From Ruminococcus sp. (GTDB lineage: Bacteria; Bacillota; Clostridia; Oscillospirales; Ruminococcaceae): DNA of 64,000 nucleotides. The position numbers were made by a program, and so were the translations under genes. The DNA lies in NCBI GenBank assembly GCA_017542475.1, contig JAFXXD010000031.1, positions 1 through 64,000 on the forward strand. The letters are read 5' to 3'. Within the stretch, counting starts at the first letter, position 1, and every line of letters begins with the position of its first letter. The notes below the pieces were generated by a model. That model had not been told where the DNA came from. It saw nothing but the letters and a program-made list of their open reading frames with translations, and did no database searches. Below are positions 9,961 through 17,580 of this stretch, piece by piece.

Positions 9961-11595
9961 TCAGCTGTAGTTGAGTGCCAGTCTGAAATCAACAGCCTCC
10001 GTGAACGGGTCGTAGTATATCTGCTCGTTGTCCTTGCTTGCTATGAGGTATGACTTCTTGTAGAATACGGGCACAAAGCCATATCCCTCGATCATGCTGC
10101 GCTCGGCGGAGGTGTATGCCCCGACAAGAGCATTCGTGTCCGTGCACTTTCTCAGCGGAGCCGTCAGCTCCCCGTCTGCCGCATATTGCAGGCAGGGTAT
10201 GCGCTCAAACTGCGCGAGCACCGATGTCCCGTAGCCGAGCTCGCCCTTCAGCGGGTAGAGGGCTATGCTGTAGTCGCCCTCCTCTATGCGCCTGTTGTAC
10301 TCCTCCTCGGTGACCTCATCTATGCCGATGTAGGTGCCGAATATGCTCTGCCAGTCCTGCGTGAGAGTGTGCAGAGCCGCCGTGTCAACTGTGCCGCCGC
10401 AGACAAGCACCTTCACGCCCTCAAGGCTCTCCGCGCCGACCTCGCTCCTGCCCTGTGTGAAGCAGTTCTGCGCCTTCTCGCTGTCGAAGAGGTCGAACGA
10501 GCGGTCGGACACGAGCTCGCGGTAGCTCCTGCCGCTGAGGTTCACAGCAGGCGGTATGATACCGTAGGCGGGCTCAAGGTCGCTGTCGAGGTCCTTCGCG
10601 AGCTTGCCGCGGTCAACTGCATAGGCTATCGCTCGGCGCATATTCTCATTCGAGAAGAATCTGTCCTCGGGGTTGAATATCAAGCCGAGAGTGGTCGCCG
10701 CCGTGCCCTCCACGATGTACTTTTTCGGGTTGTAGGGATTGCGGTTCTGAGTAGTGAAGCACTCGGTATCCTCCGCCTTGAACACCGCGCGGATGTCCTC
10801 CTCGCTGCGCTCGATGCTGAAGCTGAGAAGCGCGGGGTAGATGTCGTAGGTCTTGCTCCAGTCGGCGTCGTTGCGCTTCATATAGAGGATATTATTCTTG
10901 CCGTAGGGGTCGTAGAACCACTGGCGCACGAAGAATGCTCCGTTCGACATAACCGACCTGTCGTCGAGCCCGTACCTGCCCTTAGTGGAGTCGAAGAACT
11001 CCTCGTTGCAGGGATAAGCGGCGGGTGTGCTCATAAGGTAGAGGAACTCGGCGTTCGGCTCGTTCAGCACGACCACGAGAGTCCTGTCATCGGGAGCGTA
11101 TATCTCCGCCTCGCTTGGGTCGATGAGCCCGCGCTCTATTATCTCCGCATTCTTTATACAGGAGAAGTCCTGCGCATACGGCGACTTCATCTTCGGGTCG
11201 AGCACTCTCCTCAGCGCGAATACGTAGTCCTTTGCCGTAACGGGGAAATACTCATCCTCCTCGATGACGTCGTTGTCGTTCTCGTCGAAGAACCAGTAGT
11301 TGTCATCGCGGAGGTTGAACGTATAAGCCGTGCCGTCCTCCGAGACGGTGTAGCTCTCGGCGTTGCAGCAGACGATATTCCCGCCCGCGTCAACGCTCAT
11401 CAGCCCGCTGTACAGGTTCTTTATCACGGTGTTCGAGGACGGGTCGTCCGCGAACTGGGGGTCGAGGCTCTCGGGATTGCCGCACAGCACCGCCTTGTAC
11501 TGGTGACCCGTACCGCTGCCCTTGTCCTCATTTCCGCAGCCCGTCAGCAGGGCTGCAAGTATCATAACGCTCATAATAAGCGGTGTTTTCTTCAC
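9961..11595 (-). CDS. family 5 solute-binding lipoprotein (peptide/nickel type)
   Basis: 544 residues when started at GTG 11595, which has GGAG six bases upstream; an in-frame extension to 11631 has no ribosome site. The N-terminus is a lipoprotein signal ending LLTGC, so the protein is anchored to the outer face of the membrane. The rest follows the SBP_bac_5 pattern, with NPESLDPQFADDPSSNTV, NLYSGLMSVD, YTFNLRDDNYWFFD and RRAIAYAVDR. This family feeds oligopeptides or similar solutes to ABC importers, but no permease or ATPase gene is nearby. It is followed by glgB. Confidence 0.88.
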   Translation of the reverse strand: MKKTPLIMSVMILAALLTGCGNEDKGSGTGHQYKAVLCGNPESLDPQFADDPSSNTVIKNLYSGLMSVDAGGNIVCCNAESYTVSEDGTAYTFNLRDDNYWFFDENDNDVIEEDEYFPVTAKDYVFALRRVLDPKMKSPYAQDFSCIKNAEIIERGLIDPSEAEIYAPDDRTLVVVLNEPNAEFLYLMSTPAAYPCNEEFFDSTKGRYGLDDRSVMSNGAFFVRQWFYDPYGKNNILYMKRNDADWSKTYDIYPALLSFSIERSEEDIRAVFKAEDTECFTTQNRNPYNPKKYIVEGTAATTLGLIFNPEDRFFSNENMRRAIAYAVDRGKLAKDLDSDLEPAYGIIPPAVNLSGRSYRELVSDRSFDLFDSEKAQNCFTQGRSEVGAESLEGVKVLVCGGTVDTAALHTLTQDWQSIFGTYIGIDEVTEEEYNRRIEEGDYSIALYPLKGELGYGTSVLAQFERIPCLQYAADGELTAPLRKCTDTNALVGAYTSAERSMIEGYGFVPVFYKKSYLIASKDNEQIYYDPFTEAVDFRLALNYS

Positions 11596-11683
11596 TATTA
11601 TCTCCGTTCCGCCGCAAATACAAATGAGCAAATCACATATTGACGGTCAGAGGTTGGGCAGCGTTTGCTTAATTGCCCCTCAT

Positions 11684-11754
11684 CACAAACACAAAGGCTG
11701 TCAGGGCCGCCGTTCACGGCGCTTGTTACAGTCTTGACTGACTGAGTGTTTGTG
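11684..11754. repeat. inverted repeat overlapping an orphan promoter
   Basis: CACAAACAC (11684-11692) and GTGTTTGTG (11746-11754) are perfect complements enclosing a second hairpin, CGCCG-TTCA-CGGCG (11708-11721). The right arm fills the spacer of the plus-strand promoter at 11734-11761. It could be an operator pair or, read from the minus strand, a long interrupted RNA hairpin in the region before the solute-binding gene. Confidence 0.5.
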
Positions 11755-11761
11755 GTATAAT
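11734..11761 (+). promoter_or_regulatory. sigma-A promoter of the candidate small RNA
   Basis: TTGACT (11734-11739), 16-base spacer, TATAAT (11756-11761). One of the best promoter matches in the window, yet no plus-strand gene follows for kilobases; an intrinsic terminator comes 110 bases later. Confidence 0.7.
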
Positions 11762-11767
11762 GGGCAA

Positions 11768-11917
11768 TAGCGAACGTCCCGACCTCAAAGCCGTGCATAA
11801 AATGTATTTACCCGTCAAAACGCGGAGCTCCGCGGCAGGAGCCTCCGCAATAAAAGCAGAATCAGATATTTTTCCCCCGCCAACCCTAAGTCAGCGGGGG
11901 AATCTTTTTTCTTTTTA
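11768..11917 (+). ncRNA. candidate small RNA of unknown class
   Basis: A transcript of about 140-150 bases is bounded by the promoter at 11734-11761 and the terminator at 11874-11917. Inside, GCGGAGCTCC pairs with GGAGCCTCCGC (11822-11848) around a GCGGCA loop. A 38-codon frame from the ATG at 11801 lacks a ribosome site and runs through the terminator, so coding is unlikely. It does not show the SRP RNA core (GGAAGNAGCA), tmRNA or RNase P signatures, nor a riboswitch motif that I recognise. A divergent 6S-like RNA cannot be excluded. The stem at 11822 to 11848 and the boundaries are seen; expression is inferred. Confidence 0.5.
11874..11917 (+). terminator. intrinsic terminator of the candidate small RNA
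   Basis: CCCCCGC (11874-11880) pairs with GCGGGGG (11894-11900), followed by AATCTTTTTTCTTTTT on the plus strand. Confidence 0.85.
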
Positions 11918-11943
11918 GTGTAAAAAGGCTGTACGTCGGGATA

Positions 11944-12060
11944 TGAATTCGTAATTCATAATTCGTAATGCGTAATAATCAGTATCGCTTACGCGATTTA
12001 TTCTGATATCTTGCCGTCAGGCACACATCAATTACGAATTACGCACTAAGCATTACGCAT
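11944..12060. repeat. family B element, full
   Basis: Left arm of tandem heptamers (GTAATTC, ATAATTC, GTAATGC), hairpin TATCGC-TTAC-GCGAT, an AT-rich linker, hairpin TGCCGTCAGGCA, then a right arm in the opposite orientation (AATTACG, AATTACG, CATTACG). The boundary trinucleotides have decayed (AGT and ACA instead of GGT and ACC). It lies between the small RNA and the M15-type peptidase gene. Confidence 0.8.
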
Positions 12061-12061
12061 T

Positions 12062-13120
12062 TCATTTTTTCACGGTGACGATGAAGCCGTCGGAATTGTT
12101 ACCCGATACCGTGTACTCCTTGTCCTTCGGCACGGGGACGTCAGTGTCGCCCTCCTCGGAAGCGGGTACGTAGTATATAAGGCTGACCTCGCCGTCAACT
12201 GCGACAGTCAGCGGGTCCTCCTTAGTATGAGCCTTTACCTCGGTGATATACTCCTCGAGGCACAAGCCGTTGTCAAGCATATATGTCGCGTGCGGAGCTC
12301 CGACGTAGCGGTAGGTGTAGGCTCTCGCCTTCTCGCCCGTTGCCCCGTCCTTGCCCTCGGGATATCTCACGATGAAGCCGTACTTGCAGGCGTTGTCCGC
12401 AAACCAGCTGTAGTCGCCCTCGGCAGAGAAATACGACGTGCTGCCGTCCTCCCTGATGATGAACATATCGAAGGTGCGTCCCGTATGGTAATCGCAGTGA
12501 CCAGCCTCGAAGGTGCTCGACTTGCCGCTGCTGTGGCGGTCTGCCTGCTCCTGATACGTTCTGTAGCCGTCCTGCACGAATATATTCGTTGTTTCAAGCG
12601 AGCGGGACTTCGCGAAAGCCTCCATCATCAGGTTGAGCTTCGTCAGCGCCATACTGTCGAGCTTTGTTACGTAGTCGCCGTTTGAATAGTAGTCGTTCCT
12701 GTTCTGTACAAGGCTGTACAGCTCGACATCACCGTCGATGAACCTGTACTCGTGGTCTGCATTTACGAGAATGAGGTCGCCCATAAATATCTCGTCGTGA
12801 GTGTGAGTCTCGGCGATATAGCCGTCATCGACAGCCTGTGCAGGCTTCTCGGTCACAGCCTTGGTCGTGTTCTCCTTGGTGGCGTCCTCCTTGCCGCTGT
12901 CGTCCGTGGACTTCTCCTTCGCAGGCGCGGTGGTCTGCGCGGATTGGCTCGTTTTCGGCTCAGGAGCCCGCTTCTGCGGCTTTTCGCCCTTGCCCGTAAC
13001 AGCGAGCACGCACGAGGTCATCAGCACGATGACAGCAGTGAGAATGAGCGCAAAAATGACGATACGGTCGTACCTGACGCGGTATCTTCTGCGCTGTCTG
13101 CGTCTTTCTCCCTTGTTCAT
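12062..13120 (-). CDS. membrane-anchored M15-type D,D-carboxypeptidase-like protein
   Basis: 352 residues. A basic N-terminus and one membrane segment (about 18-41) are followed by a Lys/Thr/Ala/Glu-rich linker (45-100) and an extracellular domain resembling VanY/M15B peptidases, which trim D-Ala from peptidoglycan stem peptides. Supporting motifs are QDGYRTYQEQADRH and a second metal/catalytic block RYVGAPHATYM with H277. The zinc motif, usually HxxGxAxD, reads YHTGRTFD, so Tyr211 stands at the expected His and H212 is one place on; D218 is kept. A C-terminal tail (about 300-352) follows. Activity is likely but not certain. A clear promoter lies upstream, and the gene appears to be transcribed alone. 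Confidence 0.8.
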   Translation of the reverse strand: MNKGERRRQRRRYRVRYDRIVIFALILTAVIVLMTSCVLAVTGKGEKPQKRAPEPKTSQSAQTTAPAKEKSTDDSGKEDATKENTTKAVTEKPAQAVDDGYIAETHTHDEIFMGDLILVNADHEYRFIDGDVELYSLVQNRNDYYSNGDYVTKLDSMALTKLNLMMEAFAKSRSLETTNIFVQDGYRTYQEQADRHSSGKSSTFEAGHCDYHTGRTFDMFIIREDGSTSYFSAEGDYSWFADNACKYGFIVRYPEGKDGATGEKARAYTYRYVGAPHATYMLDNGLCLEEYITEVKAHTKEDPLTVAVDGEVSLIYYVPASEEGDTDVPVPKDKEYTVSGNNSDGFIVTVKK

Positions 13121-13203
13121 ATTCTGTTTTCTCCTTGTCTTTCTTGTTCTTTATTTATTGTCGAAAGATCCTTATGTTGCCGCGCGATATCTGCGCATAT
13201 TAC

Positions 13204-13232
13204 AGTATATCATAAATACTGCCTGATGTAAA
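13204..13232 (-). promoter_or_regulatory. promoter of the M15-type peptidase gene
   Basis: -35 TTTACA (13227-13232), 17 bases, -10 TATACT (13204-13209), about 85 bases before the start codon. Confidence 0.7.
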
Positions 13233-13290
13233 GAGCTTTTTTCCTGTTTTTGCAAAAAAATTTGCCGCCGAAAGAACCGCAGATTCTGAT

Positions 13291-13746
13291 TTATCTTTCA
13301 AGAACGAATCGGACGACTTTAACATTTCCGTCCATTTCGGCAGACACTATCTCAAATCCGCATTTTTCTGTGTAAAACCTTACATTTTCCTCCTTGTCTA
13401 CGGGCGTGACTAATGTAAGCTTTTTCCAATCGGTGTAATATGACTTTATGAATCCCACTGCCTGTGTACCTATCCCTTTTCCCTGATACTCGGGGATAAC
13501 ACACAAACAGCCGATCTCATATACCCCTGCTTCCAACTGTTTGCACGAAATGCAGCCGACGGGCTTGTTGTCAAGCAGGATAACGAACTTGGGATAGTCC
13601 GCAATGGAGCTCTCCATCATCTCCTTCGTTCTTCCGTATGCGGGACATTCGCCGTATTTTATATAATCGCTGTAGAACGCGGAATTGTATATTTCTACCA
13701 GTAATTCAGCGTCTGATATGTCCGCCTTTCTGAATTCGGTCTTCAT
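13291..13746 (-). CDS. GNAT-family acetyltransferase
   Basis: About 151 residues, the usual size for a single-domain GNAT enzyme. The acetyl-CoA site is visible as CVIPEYQGKGIGTQAV, followed by the family's late motif FYTEKCGFEIV. The substrate is unknown. Start taken as ATG 13746; an in-frame TTG two codons upstream (13752) is closer to the GAGGA ribosome site and is a real alternative. Lower GC than its neighbours and a codon use less biased to C/G-ending codons suggest a more recent arrival. Confidence 0.8.
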   Translation of the reverse strand: MKTEFRKADISDAELLVEIYNSAFYSDYIKYGECPAYGRTKEMMESSIADYPKFVILLDNKPVGCISCKQLEAGVYEIGCLCVIPEYQGKGIGTQAVGFIKSYYTDWKKLTLVTPVDKEENVRFYTEKCGFEIVSAEMDGNVKVVRFVLER

Positions 13747-13770
13747 ATGCAATAAGTCCTCATACTAAAG

Positions 13771-14595
13771 TCAGCTGTCCGAGCCGTCGTCCGCTATCGC
13801 TGCGGCTGCCTTTGCGGCGGCACGTCTGCGGAACTCCGTCGGGGTGCAGCCGCGGTGCTGCTTGAACTGCCGCATGAAGTAGGAGTCGCTGTCGTAGCCG
13901 CACTGCTCCGCCACCGCGCTCACGGACAGCTCCGTCTCGCTGAGGAGCTCCTCCGCGTAGACAAGGCGGCTCTCGATGACGTCCTGCAAAAACGTCACGC
14001 CGAACGCCGAGAGGTATATGCGGTGGAAGTAAGTCCTGCTGATGTCGAGCTCCGTGCAGAGCTCGTCAACCGACCACGGGCGCATTGGGTCGTCGTATAT
14101 CTCCTCGCGCAAAGCCTTGAAGCGGTGGTACATCGGCACGTCACGCGCGGGCTGGGGAGTGGGCTCGGCGCTGCACATATCGCCCAGACATATAAGTATC
14201 ATACGCATTGACAGCTCCATAAATTCGCTGTTGCGCCTGCCGTTTATGCCGCTGCGCACCTTCATACTCTTGATGAGTGAGGCAATGACGAAGTCGTCCG
14301 CAAGCTCTATCGGCACGTCGAAGGGTATGTTCATCGAAGCCGCGTACTGCTTGTCCGCGGAGGACGGACGGAACTGCACAACGTCGTACTTCATCGTCTT
14401 GCCGTCCTGCGGGCGGAAATACTGGCGCTTGCTGCCCGTGTACATTATCGCGGAGCTGCCCGAGCAAAGCTTCTCGCTGCCGCCGAGACTGAACACCACG
14501 GGCGTTCTGAACAGGTAGAGGCAGTAGTCATCGGACATCTCGCCGTATACCGTTCCCGTCCGCCTGCTCCCGAGAACTATTTTTGTGATTTTCAT
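13771..14595 (-). CDS. AraC-family transcription regulator
   Basis: 274 residues. The N-terminal half (about 10-130) looks like the small cupin-type ligand-binding domain of AraC regulators. The C-terminal 100 residues hold the double HTH: WSVDELCTELDISRTYFHRI and VSAVAEQCGYDSDSYFMRQF, ending with the typical CTPTEFR. The ligand is not predictable. Ribosome site GGAGG precedes the ATG by about nine bases. Target genes may be nearby, but no sugar-use operon adjoins it. A family A/B repeat block lies directly upstream. Confidence 0.92.
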   Translation of the reverse strand: MKITKIVLGSRRTGTVYGEMSDDYCLYLFRTPVVFSLGGSEKLCSGSSAIMYTGSKRQYFRPQDGKTMKYDVVQFRPSSADKQYAASMNIPFDVPIELADDFVIASLIKSMKVRSGINGRRNSEFMELSMRMILICLGDMCSAEPTPQPARDVPMYHRFKALREEIYDDPMRPWSVDELCTELDISRTYFHRIYLSAFGVTFLQDVIESRLVYAEELLSETELSVSAVAEQCGYDSDSYFMRQFKQHRGCTPTEFRRRAAAKAAAAIADDGSDS

Positions 14596-14620
14596 ACTAC
14601 TACCACCTCCTGCTTTTTCT

Positions 14621-14812
14621 TGTAGGGACGCGCATTGCGCGTCCGCAATTACGTAAAAACAAACGATTTAAAATTCGCGGACGACCAATGGTCGTCCCTA
14701 CAAAACGTTGCCGCGGGTCGTTCTGTAAGGCACGGACGCCCAAAGGGCGTCCCTACATTTCGTTGCCGTTGGTATTTCTGTAAGGCACGGGCGGATAATA
14801 TCCGCCCCTGCA
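14621..14812. repeat. family A hairpin repeats, four units
   Basis: Units at 14621 (GGGACGCGCATTGCGCGTCC), 14678 (GGACGACCAATGGTCGTCC), 14733 (GGACGCCCAAAGGGCGTCC) and 14789 (GGGCGGATAATATCCGCCC). The first is in one orientation, the other three in the opposite. The last two are preceded by near-identical joints containing TTCTGTAAGGCACGG. It occupies most of the gap between the AraC gene and the transketolase genes. Confidence 0.8.
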
Positions 14813-14860
14813 TCAATTCCGAATTATAATTACGCATTACGCATTACAAATTACGCATTT
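14813..14860. repeat. heptamer tract (family B arm)
   Basis: Tandem ATTACGC/ATTACAA heptamers like the right arm of full family B elements, without the hairpin pair. Confidence 0.55.
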
Positions 14861-14903
14861 AAAAAAGGGGGACGCCCTGTAATCGTATTATAGAACGTCC
14901 CCT
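14861..14903 (-). terminator. terminator after the transketolase genes
   Basis: On the minus strand GGGGACG (14896-14902) pairs with CGTCCCC (14867-14874 region), followed by CTTTTTT. Confidence 0.75.
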
Positions 14904-14908
14904 GATGT

Positions 14909-15859
14909 TTATTTCTTGAGCTTGACAGCTTCCTTTGCTGTCTTTGCGATGTTCTCCGCCGAGAGACCGAACTCCTTCAGCAGGTCTACAGCAGGTCCCG
15001 AATGACCGAACTCGTCGTTCACGCCTATCTTTACCACAGGCACGGGACAGCACTCCGTTACTGCCTCAGCTACAGCAGAGCCAAGTCCGCCGATAACGCT
15101 GTGCTCCTCGGCAGTGACGATGACGCCTGTCTCCCTCGCGCACTTGCAGATGAGCTCCCTGTCGAGGGGCTTTATCGTGTGGATATTGACAACTCTTGCC
15201 GATATGCCGTCAGCTGCAAGAGCCTCAGCCGCCTGCATCGCCTCGTTGACCATAAGTCCCGTGGCGACGATGGTGATATCGCTTCCGTCGCGCATAACTA
15301 CGCCCTTGCCGAGCTCGAACTTGTAAGTAGCAGCGTCGTTGATAACGGGCACCGCAAGACGTCCGAAGCGCATATACACGGGACCGTTGAAGTCGAGGGC
15401 TGCCTTTACTGCGGCTCTTGCCTCGACGTCGTCGCAGGGATTGATTATCGTCATACCCGGGATAGTGCGCATAAGGGCGATGTCCTCGTTGCACTGGTGG
15501 GTAGCGCCGTCCTCTCCGACGGAAATGCCCGCGTGAGTTGCGCCTATCTTGACGTTGAGGTGGGGATAGCCGATGGAGTTGCGGACTATCTCGAATGCGC
15601 GTCCTGCCGCGAACATCGCGAATGTGGACGCAAAGGGTATCTTTCCGCAGGAAGCAAGTCCCGCCGCAACGCCCATCATATTAGCCTCCGCGATACCGCA
15701 GTCGAAGAAGCGGTCGGGATAAGCCTTCTTGAAAATGCCTGTCTTTGTAGCGGCAGCAAGGTCTGCGTCGAGGACAACGAGCTGCGGGTACTGCTCTGCG
15801 AGGTCTCTGAGCGCCTCGCCGTAGCTTTCACGGGTAGCCTTTTTTACAACATCTGCCAT
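14909..15859 (-). CDS. transketolase, C-terminal subunit
   Basis: 316 residues corresponding to the pyrimidine-binding and C-terminal domains of transketolase, encoded separately from the TPP-binding half as in many Clostridia and archaea. Visible family blocks include DADLAAATKTGIF, FDCGIAEANMMGVAAGLA and THAGISVGEDGATHQ. Together with the upstream gene it would interconvert pentose-phosphate pathway sugars, the usual route to pentoses in organisms lacking the oxidative branch. The ribosome site GGAGG lies inside the end of the upstream gene, four bases apart, so the two chains are made in step. A hairpin terminator follows. Confidence 0.94.
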   Translation of the reverse strand: MADVVKKATRESYGEALRDLAEQYPQLVVLDADLAAATKTGIFKKAYPDRFFDCGIAEANMMGVAAGLASCGKIPFASTFAMFAAGRAFEIVRNSIGYPHLNVKIGATHAGISVGEDGATHQCNEDIALMRTIPGMTIINPCDDVEARAAVKAALDFNGPVYMRFGRLAVPVINDAATYKFELGKGVVMRDGSDITIVATGLMVNEAMQAAEALAADGISARVVNIHTIKPLDRELICKCARETGVIVTAEEHSVIGGLGSAVAEAVTECCPVPVVKIGVNDEFGHSGPAVDLLKEFGLSAENIAKTAKEAVKLKK

Positions 15860-15863
15860 AGTC

Positions 15864-16703
15864 TTAGTCCTCCAATTCCTTTAACTGCGCTGTGAGCTCT
15901 GCCATTGCCTGCTCGTACTGCTCCTTGTTGGGAGCTGTGCCGTGCCAGCCGACCTGATTTTCCATAAAGGACACGCCCTTGCCCTTTGTGGACTTCTGCA
16001 CGATAACGACGGGCTTGCCTGCAACTGTCGAAGCCTCTGTGAATGCGCGGTCGATGTCGTCGAAGTCGTGGGCGTCCATGGTTATAACGTGCCAGCCGAA
16101 TGCCGCGAACTTATCGGTGATAGGCTCGGGAGAGCAGACCTCGCTGATAGGTCCGTCTATCTGCAAGCCGTTGTTGTCAACGACAGCAACGAGGTTGTCG
16201 AGCTTCTTGTGAGCTGCGAACATTGCAGCCTCCCATACCTGACCCTCTTCTATCTCGCCGTCGCCGAGAATGGTGTAGACCTTGTAGGACTTGTTATCGA
16301 GCTTGCCTGCGAGAGCCATTCCGCAAGCCGCAGATATGCCCTGTCCGAGCGAGCCGCTCGACATATCAACGCCCGGAATGTGTATGCAGGGGTGTCCCTG
16401 TAAGAGCGCACCTATGTGACGGAGCGACTTTATCTCCTCCTCGGGGAAGTAGCCCTTGAGCGCGAGCACCGAGTACAGCGCGGGAGCAGTGTGTCCCTTC
16501 GAGAGCACGAAGCGGTCTCTGTCGGTATCCTCGGGATTCTTGGGGTCAACGTTCATTTTGTCGCAGTAGAGATATGTCAGTGTGTCGCATATCGAGAGCG
16601 AGCCGCCGGGGTGTCCCGACTTTGCGTTATACGTGCCCTCGATAACGCCCATTCTCGCCTTGCAGGCGAGCTTCTGCAATTCTTTTTTCTTTGCTGAATC
16701 CAT
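15864..16703 (-). CDS. transketolase, N-terminal subunit
   Basis: 279 residues carrying the thiamine diphosphate-binding half. The TPP motif is GDGEIEEGQVWEAAMFA with the closing NN of VAVVDNN. KSGHPGGSLS and SKGHTAPALY are also transketolase signatures. It acts as a complex with the C-terminal subunit encoded just downstream. Ribosome site GGAGG before the ATG. It is the fifth gene of a run lspA-rluD-HAD-transketolase that may be one transcript. Confidence 0.95.
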   Translation of the reverse strand: MDSAKKKELQKLACKARMGVIEGTYNAKSGHPGGSLSICDTLTYLYCDKMNVDPKNPEDTDRDRFVLSKGHTAPALYSVLALKGYFPEEEIKSLRHIGALLQGHPCIHIPGVDMSSGSLGQGISAACGMALAGKLDNKSYKVYTILGDGEIEEGQVWEAAMFAAHKKLDNLVAVVDNNGLQIDGPISEVCSPEPITDKFAAFGWHVITMDAHDFDDIDRAFTEASTVAGKPVVIVQKSTKGKGVSFMENQVGWHGTAPNKEQYEQAMAELTAQLKELED

Positions 16704-16734
16704 AATTACCTCCGTTTATTTTTCTGCCGACCGC

Positions 16735-17580
16735 TCACGCAAGTCCGCATTTATTTATTATGATATCAATGAGCTCCGCTACAGCGCCCTCGTCGTTGGT
16801 GCGGGTCAGTATCAGGTCAGCCGCTGCCTTCACGCAGTCCTCCGCGTTGGCGGGACAGGCTCCGAAGTCCGCCGCCTGTACCATTTCGAGGTCGTTGTCG
16901 AAGTCGCCTACCGACACGAACGTGAAGCCCTCGTATCCCGCGAGCTTCCTGTACTCCGTCAGAGCCGAGCCCTTGCTCACTCCGAGGGGCAGCATCTCAA
17001 GGAAGATGTCCGCCGAGCGCACGAAGTCCGCCCTCTTGTCGAAGCCGAGCTGCCGCGTGAGAACCTCCATATGCGGGACATCCTCGGGTGCGAGCGAGAA
17101 CAGCACCTTCAGCCAGCCGCCCTCCTCTATATCGGGGAGCGCCGCGTACTCGGGGACGATGTTGCACAGCCGCGTGTGGAGCTGCTGGTACTCGGTGTTG
17201 CTGAACACGTATGTGCCGTCCGCACGGAGCACCTCTCCGCCTGCCTCGGGCATGAGCTCGAGCAGGCGCATCGCCATTTCCCTGCACTCGGGCGGGAGAG
17301 GGTGGGTGTACAGCGTTTCGCCGCGGACGTAGTCGTGTATCGCCGCGCCGTTGTACATAATGACGGGCTCGCGCAGACCGAGTGTCTCCACGAACTGCTC
17401 AAACGACTGTATCGTCCTTCCCGTCGCGACGGTGAAATGTCCGCCGAGAGCCGTGAACCGCTCTATCGCGGCGCGGTCGGTATCGCTTATCTCCTTCTTG
17501 GAGTTGAGGAGCGTACCGTCCATGTCGCTGAGCAGTATCACCTTTGGTATATCTTCAAACAAATTATCACATCTTTTCAA
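16735..17580 (-). CDS. HAD-family phosphatase, Cof type
   Basis: About 281 residues. Motif I DMDGTLLNSK supplies the Asp nucleophile and general acid; motif II is TGRT; motif IV is GDFDNDLEM. The large cap between motifs II and III places it in the Cof/IIB group, which dephosphorylates sugar phosphates, flavin mononucleotide or similar. The listed start is TTG and overlaps the rluD end by 14 bases; a GTG at about 17541, just before ILLSDMDG, is a plausible shorter start. The substrate cannot be read from sequence. Confidence 0.88.
   Translation of the reverse strand: MKRCDNLFEDIPKVILLSDMDGTLLNSKKEISDTDRAAIERFTALGGHFTVATGRTIQSFEQFVETLGLREPVIMYNGAAIHDYVRGETLYTHPLPPECREMAMRLLELMPEAGGEVLRADGTYVFSNTEYQQLHTRLCNIVPEYAALPDIEEGGWLKVLFSLAPEDVPHMEVLTRQLGFDKRADFVRSADIFLEMLPLGVSKGSALTEYRKLAGYEGFTFVSVGDFDNDLEMVQAADFGACPANAEDCVKAAADLILTRTNDEGAVAELIDIIINKCGLA

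Noticed and set aside
11801-11917. 38-codon frame inside the candidate small RNA
   Set aside because: No ribosome site, and it runs through the terminator stem and U-run.
11596-12061. SRP RNA, tmRNA or RNase P RNA in this gap
   Set aside because: Diagnostic cores were looked for and not found; the unit is too short for tmRNA or RNase P.
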